The notes beneath the pieces were generated by a model. It did no database searches, had not been told where the DNA came from, and saw only the letters and a list, made by a program, of their open reading frames with translations. This document shows, piece by piece, positions 46,726 to 57,089 of a stretch of 64,000 nt of DNA. This DNA is from Boesenbergia rotunda (lineage: Eukaryota > Streptophyta > Magnoliopsida > Zingiberales > Zingiberaceae), in assembly GCA_024364735.1 (NCBI GenBank), contig JAGFNQ010000954.1:262130-326129 (forward strand). Direction: 5' to 3'. Each line of letters begins with the position of its first letter. The first letter of the stretch is position 1. A program made the translations under genes and the position numbers.

Positions 46726-48408
46726 GATCCTGTTGGATCGGTTAGAAACGATAGAGGGGGGGGGGGTGAATATCGTTTGACAAAATTCTTCGAAAATCGT
46801 AAGAGTAATTGCACAGCGGAAAAGAAAAACCAAAGCGAACACATTTGTTTTTACTTAGTTCGGAGCCGCGGTCGGCTCCTACTCCAAGGCCCACGGTCCT
46901 TGACCGTTTACGACGGGCAATTCTATATTTCGTCAAATAATTACAAGGAGAAGTTCGAATACAGAATAAAAGGATTACAGCAATTAAACTAAATTATACC
47001 GACGACCAGAAGATCAGAGTGTCGCAGTCGCGGGTCGTCATTGGCGCTTGAATCTTGAGCACGGGGCGTTTCGAAGCAGAGCGCGTCGAAGAATGCATTA
47101 GAAATTGTTGTCTTGAAGCCAAGGGGGTGAACTCCTATTTATACTCGTAGCTGGGGTGTCTGTGTTGAAGGGGGCGCTTGACACGTGGCCCTTGCTGCGC
47201 GAAACTCAATCCGCAGACTCGGCCAGCGCGTATCCCCTCAACCAAGGCGCCTGTGTTAACACAGGCGCCTCATATGCAGTCTTGAGGCTTTGCTTCGAAG
47301 TGCCTAGATTTTCCCCTTTGTCTGGGGCGCCTGTCACAACACAGGCGCCTAGCCCAGTATCTATATTTCGTCAAATAATTACAAGTAGAAGTTCGAATAT
47401 AGAATAAAAGGATTACAACAATTAAACTAAATTATACCGACGATCGGAATATCGGAGTGTCATAGTCGCGGGTCGTCGTTGGCGCTTGAATCTTGAGCAC
47501 GGGGTGTTTCGGAGCAGAGCGCGTCGAAGAATGCGTTGGAAATTGTTGTCCTGAAGCCTAGGGGGTGAACCCCTATTTATACTCGTAGCTGGGGCGCCTG
47601 TGTTGAAGGGGGTGCCTGACACGTGGCCCTTGCTACGCGAAACTCAATCCGCAGACTCGTCCAACGCTTATCCCCTCAACCAGGGCGCCTGAGCTAACTG
47701 GGGTGCCTGTGTTAACACAAGCGCCTCATATGCTGTCTTGAGGCTTTGCTTCGAAGTGCCTGGATTTACCCCTTTGTCTGGGGCGCCTGTCTCAACACAG
47801 GCGCCTAGCCCAGTAGGGTGCCTCACACCATTGAGGCGCCTGGGAGCAGAAATCTTCATTCCTTCATTCCTGCAACCAGGGTTAGTTCCAAAACTCAAGA
47901 AACATATAAATAGTATAGATTTCATCATGATTTACAGCCTGAGCTGTTTTGGTTCTAACTTTGGGCTTCCCAAATGGAACCTTAGGTCGAACCGACGCCT
48001 AATGTTTCCTCCACGGGGGAACGCGTCCTCACCTACTCCTCTCAAGAGATTTTACCTATTTGCCAACCGGCTCCTCCGGTTGGACTTTTGCCCAACTTCA
48101 CTCACCAGGTCTTAGTGCCCAGCTTCACTCACCAGGTCTTTGGTGCCCAGTCCCCGACCAAGTCTTAGTGCCCAGATTCACTCACCAAGTTTTAGTGGCT
48201 AGCTTCACTCACCAGGTCTTAGTGCCCAGCTTCACTCACCAGGTCTTAGTGCCCAATTCATTGAACCAGGACTTAGTGCCTAGTGTACCTAAGACTTTTC
48301 CTGCATACTTGATTAACCTTGTTAGATCACAACACACCTTAACTTTTGAACCCTTTGCCATTATCAAAACACCGGTTTGACTTTGGTGCTTCCGTCACCA
48401 ACAGATCC
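46726..48408 (-). mobile_element. Solo LTR of copia family B, TSD GATCC, with internal duplication
   Basis: A 1,673-bp LTR (46731-48403) begins TGTTGGATCGG and ends GTCACCAACA and is flanked by GATCC on both sides (46726-46730, 48404-48408). The copia-A frame continues across it, from KFYDHFNR before to SFFKIENAKF after, which dates it after copia-A. It is the same family as 661-2055. A 438-bp segment is repeated in tandem (46923-47360 and 47361-47798), doubling the minus-strand TATA box (CTATTTATAC on plus at 47135-47144 and 47573-47582) and the GGCGCC palindromes. A hairpin array with TTCACTC loops lies at 48090-48260. Confidence 0.93.
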
Positions 48409-49410
48409 TTCTTCAAAATAGAAAATGCCAAATTCATTGAGAATAGTGAGAGTGATAAAATCAGGGAAATATCTTTTGAGAAAAGAATTGGCGATCCTCT
48501 TGAGGTCACTACTAGTACAATCAGTAGTGGTATGGTTACCATACCGCACATTATGGGTATTACACATCCCGTGAGCGTAGTGAACCAAAATATTTTCATG
48601 ACATCTCCAATGCAATTAGATGAGCCTACCATTGAAATTAAGGTATTGCCTCATATTATGAGCAAATACCTCAATCATCTTAAACATAAGTGCATTTAAG
48701 GCGATCCACAAGGGAACAAAGTACCATAATTTTTCGTGATTATAATTATCTCCAAGAGCATGATTTTGACATAGGGTTGAAATGTGATTCTACATCTTTT
48801 CAAGAAGTCAAACAATGCTCTAACCCTGAAAGATGGATTAACGTCATGCAAGAAGAGTTGAAGTCTATGGCGGATAATGACGTTTGGGAACTTGTCGAAT
48901 TGCCTGAAGGTTTGAAACCTGTTGGTTGTAAATGAATATTTAAAATCAAACGTGATTTAAGGGGCCAATGTCGAAAAGTATAAGGCTCGTCTTGTTGTCA
49001 AGGGATTCACTCGGAAGGAAGACATTGATTACAAAGAGACTTTCTTACCTGTGTCAATGAAAGACTCCCTTAGGATAATCATGACACTTATAGCTCATTA
49101 TAATTTGGAGATATACCAAATGGACGTAAAGACTGCATTCCTCAATGGAGACATAAAGAAATTTATATATATGGTGCAATAAAAAAACTTTGGGTCCTTA
49201 GACTCAAAGCACCTAGTATGTAGATTAAAGAAGGTCATTTATGATTTGAAACAGGCATCCCGTCAATGGTACCAGAAATTTGATTAAGTGGTTATCTCTT
49301 TTGGATTTAAGAAAAACCCCGTCGATCAGTGCATATATATCAAGTTCAGTGGGAGCAAATTTGTTATACTTATTTCTTTACGTGGATGATAAATTACTTG
49401 CGAGTAATAA
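48409..49410 (+). pseudogene. Copia-A integrase end and reverse transcriptase, broken
   Basis: It resumes directly after the solo LTR with FFKIENAKFIENSE (48409 on), then RRSTREQ (about 48694), ERWINVMQEELKSMADNDVWELVELPEGL (48830-48915, RT start), pieces of VAKGFTRKEDIDYKETF type (48996-49040) and IYQMDVKTAFLNG (49110-49150). It ends near the YVDD region (about 49375-49400, read as LRG-stop in one frame and YVDDKLLAS in the next). Many stops and frameshifts are present. Homology fades at about 49410, before the LTR at 49493; 49411-49492 is unassigned. The RNase H part is either outside the window or lost. Confidence 0.82.
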
Positions 49411-49492
49411 TACGTGGAAAATCTAATTTTCAACTCGTTTTAAATCCCTCGGATTACTCGTAGTGCGTGTGACTAAATAGACTTTCAATTTA

Positions 49493-50476
49493 TGTTGGCC
49501 GTCTATAATTAACCAATTATAGAATGATCATGAGTGGCACCTAGTAGTACATCATGATCCCCAATTAATCGAAAGATCAACGGTTGACCTCAGAAATTAT
49601 TCTGAAACCCTTCAGCAGCTATAATGAATCGTGCCCCATTCCCTTCACCATCTTATACCCACTTGGTTCAGGACACGGTCTATGTGTGTCAGTCCCCACT
49701 AGGCTGACTACGTCACACCTAGCCCAAGCAATGTTTTTCTCGTCCTACGGATTCTAGTTACTCTCATGTTTCTAAGAGATTCATACTCTGAACATGTGAT
49801 GCTCTGGCCAGAGGCTTCGAGTAACAATCCGACGATAGGCCTTGGGTATACATCTCCTCGCAAGGAGTGGTGAATCCTTTGTAGGCTGTTCAAACATCTT
49901 CGGGCACTTCGGCTTATACCCAACCATCCTGGGTCCACACCTCCTTAGAGATGCTTGCTTAAGATGTCAAAGTATAAGTCTCCATGACCAAGATGACTTG
50001 AACACCGCAAGTCAAAGGAACATCGCACTTAAGCTGCAGTAAGAACTTCATTGACATATCTATATGTAGATTACCATATGAAGTTTTACAGCCAGTCACT
50101 CCAATGAACTAGTTCCCTTAACTAGCATTCATGTTTATCTCCGGACATCCCAATGTCACCAACCAGTGAGAATCAGCTGATTAGAGAATAACTCATGCTC
50201 GTCTCAACAGAATTGATAGTGTCCGTATTTATCAATTCATCGACTAGGGACAATTTCAATACTTCACAATTGCACATGTAGAGATAATCACTAGTTGTGA
50301 ATTCATCACAAATTCTCTCATGCTGTGAATTGTATTACGGACATTCAGTAAATGAGTTTAAGATCTCAATCAAATACACAAACATGTATACTCAAATAGT
50401 GAATATTCATTTATTAAAATAAATGATTACATTCATAAGGCGATTGCCTTAGGACACTTCTCTCACATTACTAACA
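49493..50476 (-). mobile_element. 3' LTR of a Tork/Angela-like copia element
   Basis: A 984-bp block begins TGTTGGCC and ends ACTAACA on the plus strand. On the minus strand it follows the polypurine-like AAGTGGGAGTT (50487-50477), just after the end of the RNase H frame. Unlike the family A and B LTRs it has no hairpin arrays. The 5' LTR lies beyond the window because a gypsy element sits inside gag. ATTTA (49488-49492) is the expected target duplication. Confidence 0.8.
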
Positions 50477-50490
50477 AACTCCCACTTGGC

Positions 50491-53400
50491 CTAATGCCAA
50501 TCGCTACGGTATCCAATACCACAGGCTCTAACATGTCCCTCAAACTTGCTTTGAGGCAAGGCCTTAGTTAAAGGATCCGCTAAATTCCTTTCAGTGGGAA
50601 TTTTATCAATTTGTATATCATTCCTACTTATAATCTCTCTGATCAGATGATAGCGGCGGAGCACATGTTTGGATCGCTGATGAGACCTTGGTTCCTTTAT
50701 TTTTGCAATAGCTCCATTGTTGTCGCAGTAAACCGACACTGCTTCATCAATGGTTGGAACCACACCAAGTTCTGAGACAAACTTCTTGATCCAGACTGTC
50801 CTTTGCTGCTTCCGAAGCTGCAATATATTCCGCTTCCATGGTAGAATCCGCTACGGTGTCTTGTTTGGAACTCTTCCAACTTATTGCACCTCCATTCAAA
50901 ATAAATACGTATCCGGACTGAGATTTGGAGTCATCCTTATCTGTCTGGAAACTGGCATCTGTATACCCACGTATTATCATATCTCCTTCTCCATATATTA
51001 AGAACACATCCTTAGTTCTTCTTAAGTACTTAAGGATTGTCTTGACAGCCACCCAATGATCCATTCCTGGATCAGACTGGTATCTGCTTGTGACGCTCAG
51101 AGCATACGATACATCGGGCCTAGTACATAACATAGCATACATGATAGATCCTATCACGGATGCATAAGGAATCTTATTCATGCAAATCCTCTCGTCTTCT
51201 GTGCGCGGACACATAGACTTTGAAAGGTTGATCCCATGCCTTATGGGAAGGTAACCTTTCTTGAATTCCGACATGCTAAACCTTTTTAGCACTCGGTCTA
51301 TATATGTAGATTGCGAAAGACCAAGCAACCGTTTTGATCTATCTCTATAGATTCTAATCCCAAGGATATAGGTTGCTTCTCCCAGGTCTTTCATGGAGAA
51401 AGTTTTGGACAACCAAATTTTAACCGACTGTAAGACTGATATATCGTTTCCTATAAGTAATATGTCATCGACATATAATACTAGGAATACGACTGCACTC
51501 CCACTAACCTTCTTGTACACACAAGGTTCGTCAGGATTTTGTGAGAAATCAAACTCTTTGATTGTCTCATCAAAACGGATGTTCCAGCTCCTGGATGCTT
51601 GCTTCAGTCCATATATGGATCGCCGAAGCTTGCATATTTTGGTTTTGTCAACCGATGTGAAACCTTCAGGTTGTATCATGTATACATCTTCAAGCAGGTT
51701 TCCATTAAGGAAAGCTGTTTTCACATCCATTTGCCATATCTCATAATCATAATGAGCTGCTATGGCCAGGAGCATCCGAATGGATTTAAGCATAGCTACT
51801 GGCGAATAGGTTTCGTCATAATCAATTCCTTGTTTCTAACGATATCCTTTTGTCACTAGTCTAGCTTTAAAGGTAACAACATTACCTTCCATGTCAGTTT
51901 TCTTCTTGAAAACCCACTTGCACCCTATGGGCTTAATCCCTTCAGGTGGGTTAACCAAGTCCCATACTTGATTTTCGTACATGGAATCCATTTCCGACTT
52001 CATGGCTTCAAACCATTTGTCCCTTTCTGAACTTTTTAGAACATCATCATAACTGATAGGTTCATCGTTCGATTCACTTACGAGAAATCCGTATCTCTCT
52101 GGAATATTGCGTGTCCTATCAGATCTACGAAGAAGTGGTGTTGTTTTAGGTTCAACCGATAGCTCATCATTATGAGTTATTGGTTGTGGGTCTAGACTAG
52201 GTGTCTCTGTAATGTCTATTGGAGTTTCTTGAACTTCTTCAAGTTCAATACTACTCCCACTATTTTCTTGTAAAAGAAATTCTTTTTTCAGAAATACAGC
52301 ATGCCTTGAAACAAACACCTTTTGTTCCAAGGGATGATAGAATTGGTAACCCTTTGTTTCCTTAGGGTATCCAATAAATAGACATTTATCAGACTTAGCA
52401 TCCAATTTGTCTGATACAGTCCGCTTCACATAAGCAGGACAACCCCATATCTTAAGATGAGTTAAGTGAGGTTTCTTACTATTCCACGTCTCATATGGAG
52501 TAGTAGAGACTACCTTGGTCGGGACTCTGTTTAGAAAAACAGCTGTCTTAAGCGCATAGCCCCAAAATGATTTTGGAAGAGTTGCATGATTCATCATAGA
52601 TCTAACCATGTCCATCAAGGTTCGGTTACGCCTCTCAGATACACCATTATGCTGTGGTGTATACGGCGGAGTCCATTGAGACAATATCCCATTGTCCCTA
52701 AGATAATCTTGAAACTCTTGACTTAAGTATTCACCACCCCGATCAGATCGAAGTATCTTAATACTTTTGCCAAGCTGTTTCTCTACTTCATTTCTGAACT
52801 CTTTGAATTTCTTAAAAGCTTCAGATTTGTGTTTCATCAAGAACACATACCCGAATCGTGAGTGATCATCGATAAAGGTAATGAAGTAGCTATAGCCTCC
52901 TTGTGCAAGAGTTGACATTGGTCCACATACATCAGTATGTATTAGACCAAGCAATTCTCCCACTGGATTACCTTTTCCGGAAAAGGGTAATTTGGCCATC
53001 TTGCCTTTTAAGCATGATTCGCATGTATCAAATGAACCGGGTTCAAATGATTCCAGAATTCCATATCGGTGTAATTTGGTCATGCGTTTCTTACTTATAT
53101 GGCCAAGACGACAATGTCACGTATAGGAGTCTATTTGATTATCTATTCGAGCACGTTTGTTGCTAACTTTGATATTGAAAATGTCACCGGATAAATCTAA
53201 CGTGTAGATATCATTGCACAAAGTTCCGGTCCCATAAAGAACACCATTTAAAGTTATGTAACAATAATTGTTACTAAAAGTTAAATGATAACCCTTTTCA
53301 TTCAAGCATGAAATAGATACAATGTTCTTTATTAACGAAGGAACAAAATAACAATTATCCAATTCTAAGACATGTCCAGTAGGGAGCTTTAGCAAATATG

Positions 53401-54088
53401 TTCCGATGGCAACAACAGCAATCTTTGCTCCATTTCCAACTCGCAAATTCGCTTCTCCCTTGACGAGTCTTCTTCTATTCCTTAGCCCCTGTATGTCATT
53501 ACATATATGTGAGCTACACCCAGTATCAAGTACCCAGGCGGTTGAGGAAACAGAGTGACATTCAATAACGAAGATACCTGAAGAGGATGGGGCATCGGAT
53601 GCCTTCTTCTTCAAGGACTCAAGATAAACCTTGCAGTTTCTTCGCCAGTGACCCTCCTTGCCACAGTGATGGCAAGTGCCTTTTGGGGTCTTTTCAGTCT
53701 CTTTGGCCTTTTTCTTCTTTCCCTTATTCTGTTCTTTGGCCTTCCTCTTAGAGCCTTTCTTTGAGGAACCAACTAACAGTACCGTCTTCTGATCCTGCTT
53801 CACAGAAGGCTCTATAGTCTTCAGCAGGTTGAGCAACTCAGGAATGGTAGTCTCCAGCTTGTTTATCCGATAGTTCATCACAAATTGTGAATAACTTTTG
53901 GGCAAACAATGCAGAATTAAGTCAATACTTAGTTCATGATCCATTGCAAATCCAAGTGTGCTTAGTCGCTCAATGTACCCCAACATCTTCAACACAAACT
54001 ATGAGACAAAAGTGTCTTCCTGCATCTTAGAGGTGAAGAGGAGTCTGGAGACCTCGAACCTTTCGGATCTCGCCTGCTCGTCAAACAG
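50491..54088 (-). pseudogene. Tork/Angela-like copia gag-pol, few breaks
   Basis: Right to left: end of gag from 54088; zinc knuckle CHHCGKEGHWRRNC (53686-53645); protease WVLDTGCSSHIC (53541-53506); pre-integrase HCRLGHISKKRM (about 53116-53081); integrase with HTDVCGPM, FITFIDDHSRFGY and RSDRGGEYL (52945-52720); RT with KTAFLNG and LYVDDILL (51730-51455); RNase H with GYTDASFQ, DSTMEAEYIA (about 50970-50825) and CDNNGAIAKIKEPRSHQRSKH (50736-50670), ending at 50491. Breaks are an early stop in gag near 54000, TGA at 53119-53117, TAG at 51838-51836 and a frameshift near 50825. Few lesions mean a recent element. The 5' part of gag is separated by the gypsy element inserted at 54089. Confidence 0.9.
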
Positions 54089-56997
54089 TGATAAGCACCA
54101 TTTTATCGATTATTTTAATTGCTTAAATCTATGTTTGACCCATGTTTTTATTGCTTAATTATGATTTTACCCTAGGTTTTGGAACTTTATCTTATTTTGG
54201 ACTTAATTGCAAAATTACATAATTTTTGGATTATTTGGCCACTAATTTTCTGATATATTTTTGTAGGCATCAAAGGTTCAAGGACCTAGGGCATACTGGG
54301 TCAAACTTGAGTCGGATGTGAGCCGGATCGAATTATCAAGCCTACGATTAATCCGGGCCGTCCGATTCAAGAGCGGCTAGATCTGAGCCATCCGAGACGA
54401 TCTGAAGCAATCCGAGCTAGGGTTAGGGTTGATCAAGCTCTATGATCAAGATCTGAAGGTTTCATCCCAATCAGAGCTAAATCAACCGTTGGATCAAGCA
54501 AGGAGGGTTCTAGAGCGTCCATTCACAGATAGAGTTGATCTGGACCATCCGTTGCATATCTGGAGGATCCGAGCTACCACAAGGCAGATCCTGACCTCAG
54601 ATCATCATCATAAAAGTTTGGCTCAAATCAGATCAAGATCTACCGTTGGATTTCATCAAAGCAATCTGAGCCGTCCATTTGTTTCTATTTAATCAGAAAT
54701 GCGCAGCTCCATTCGTCGCGTCTCCGCCGCTACAGTTCCCTTCATCGAGTTCTTCATTTTTCTTAGTGTTTTTCTCCATTTCCGGGGCGCGACCCTTCAA
54801 TTCTTCATCAAGATCATCTTCTGGATCTTTGGAGGTTAGTTTAGTTGAAGAATTCAGCTCGAATTCACGCCGGATAGAGCTATTTGAGGGTTTCGGTGGC
54901 TCTGTGGTCTGACCGCTGAAATCTCATCCACAAACCATTTCTGAGCTTCTGGGCAGCTTGTAGGGGTTCTCAGGTGAGCTCAGAAGCTTCCCAATTCATC
55001 ATCGCAGCTCCATTATTTGAGATCGAAGGGGTTCGGATTGGATTTCCCCACATGACGCAGTTTGAGCAGAGTTCATCATGCGAGGCTGATTTCCACTGAT
55101 TTGCTGAGCCTAGGGGTTCGAAGCCAGCTCTTGATTGACAACCAAGAAGAATTTGAGCTTAGGGAAGATTGAGGAGTAGTTTAACTTGTTTAATTTCTGT
55201 TTTTGTAGCTGTAATTCCATCACTGCTGTAATTTAGTTCTGTTTTTGTTTCAGAATTAGTTAACTTCATTTAATGCATTGGTTTTTGCTTAATTAGGATT
55301 TAAATTTTCAAGTAGAGTAGTTAGTCAGCTTGATTAGTGGATAATTGTTGTTAACTTCAGTTTATTTAGCCGCAATTCATTTCTGAATCTAGTTGTATGC
55401 TTGCGTATCATTCCAATTCTGAAACTGAATTTCAGTTTCAGAATTTTTCAGTTTGTTTCCTTTTTAGTGAGCTAATTTAGTTGGATTAACTTAGTCTAGA
55501 CTTTAGTTTCATTCCTGAATTCTGTTTAGCTTTGGTAAATCGAAATTTCAATTTGCTCTCCTCTTAGATCACTGCGCAACCTCATTCCCTGTTTCTTACT
55601 TCCTGCGTGCCAAGCATTCTTTCATTTCTGCACTTTGTGCCAAAGGACCACTCAGCATTTGATTGGTGCCAAGTTTAACATGGTTTCGTGTGTATCATTG
55701 CAATTGAATCAAGCTTGAATTGAATTCAATTTGATCAGAAATTTCAGATTTAAAACCTGCAACTTCAATTACAGTTTCTGCACAATTATTTGCTGCTGAA
55801 GTTTGAATCCAATTTGTTCACTTCACATCGATTCACTTCACATCAGTAGCTTTGTTTGATTTGCATCCAACTTGCAGCCGAATACCCTCCCTTCATTTCT
55901 GAAAATGCAGCAATTCATTGTTGCAACTTTGCAGTTCTGAAATTCTTCAGTTTTCCTGGAGTTTACTGCAGTTTCGGCAGCTGTAGTTCCTGGAATTTTC
56001 AGCTTGTCTCTGAAATTTCAGCTCACTTACTTATGTGTTTCGAGTCCATTAAATGAGAATTCCACTTGAGCCTTGCTGATCATCAAAATAGCAATTCATT
56101 TCAGTATATTTACTGGGTTTGTGTCCACTTTGTTTTCCAATTCTGCCTTCCAATATCAATTTCTGCAATCATTCAAATCTCTCTCAAGTATCAGTTTCTG
56201 AATGGGTGTATCAAGAGAGCATTGTTTGCTGGATTTTCCCTTTGCATTCCATTTCTGAATTGCTGCACTCAATGCGATTCTGAATTCTGCAAAGTATCAG
56301 AGCAAAGTGTGTATCAAGTTCCATTTCTAATTGATGTTTTCTTTGAATTCGGCAGCTTGTTTGCAAATTGGTTTGTCTTGGGTTGGTGCTGAAGTTAATC
56401 CTACTTTTTTTAGAGTGCTAATGTGTTCGAAATCAGTTTGTTTTGTATCCAGTCAGTTTCTGAATTTAATTCCCCAAATTTGCATATGAGTTTTTAGTTG
56501 CTTCACTTTGTATCAAGTCAAGCTTTGGCATTTATCTTGTATCAAGTTGTTTCGGAAATTATGGTTATAATGTTGCATCAGTTTTAATCATAATGGTTTC
56601 ACTATTTGTTTCAATAACTTAGTATTTGGAGTGCAATTGATATAGAATTTCCAATTCTGAAATCCACTTGGGTTTGATTGAGTCACAATTGGTTGAGTCT
56701 TCCATTGTATTTATCTAGCTTAAGTTTGCTTCATTCAGTTATTCCTTTTCTTTGTGCTTTCATATCTGAATTGAACCCCAAACCCGAATCTTTGTTTGAA
56801 ACCCGAAAACACAAACGACACCTAAATACAAGCGTGAATCAAATAAACCTTCAACTAGTCCCTGAGAAAAATACGACCTGTGGCCCCTTTGCTACATTCT
56901 TATACGTTTTTCTTGTAAAAGGATTTCCAGCATTCATTCATTTATATATTTAAATTTGATGGACTCACATTCGTGACAGCATAGTTTGGGCCCGTCA
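54089..56997 (+). mobile_element. 5' LTR of the gypsy-type element
   Basis: This 2,909-bp LTR begins TGATAAGCACC and ends GGGCCCGTCA. It holds a GGGGCGCGACC block at about 54784 and a tail of more than 1.5 kb full of TTTCTGAA, GAATTTCAG and GTATCAAG words. Relatives are 37475-40481 (solo) and 62309 onward. Short frames in it (for example 56066-56392) are not genes. Confidence 0.92.
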
Positions 56998-57003
56998 AAT
57001 TTT

Positions 57004-57021
57004 TGGCGCCTTTGCCGGGGA
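57004..57021 (+). promoter_or_regulatory. tRNA-Asp-type primer binding site
   Basis: TGGCGCCTTTGCCGGGGA, six bases after the LTR end, differs at one base from the TGGCGCCGTTGCCGGGGA site complementary to plant tRNA-Asp that is used by Athila/Tat-type gypsy elements. Confidence 0.85.
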
Positions 57022-57089
57022 AGAAACTAGTTGATTTGTTTGATTTTTGCTTGTATATTTTTTGACATATCATTGGGTTCTATTTTCTG

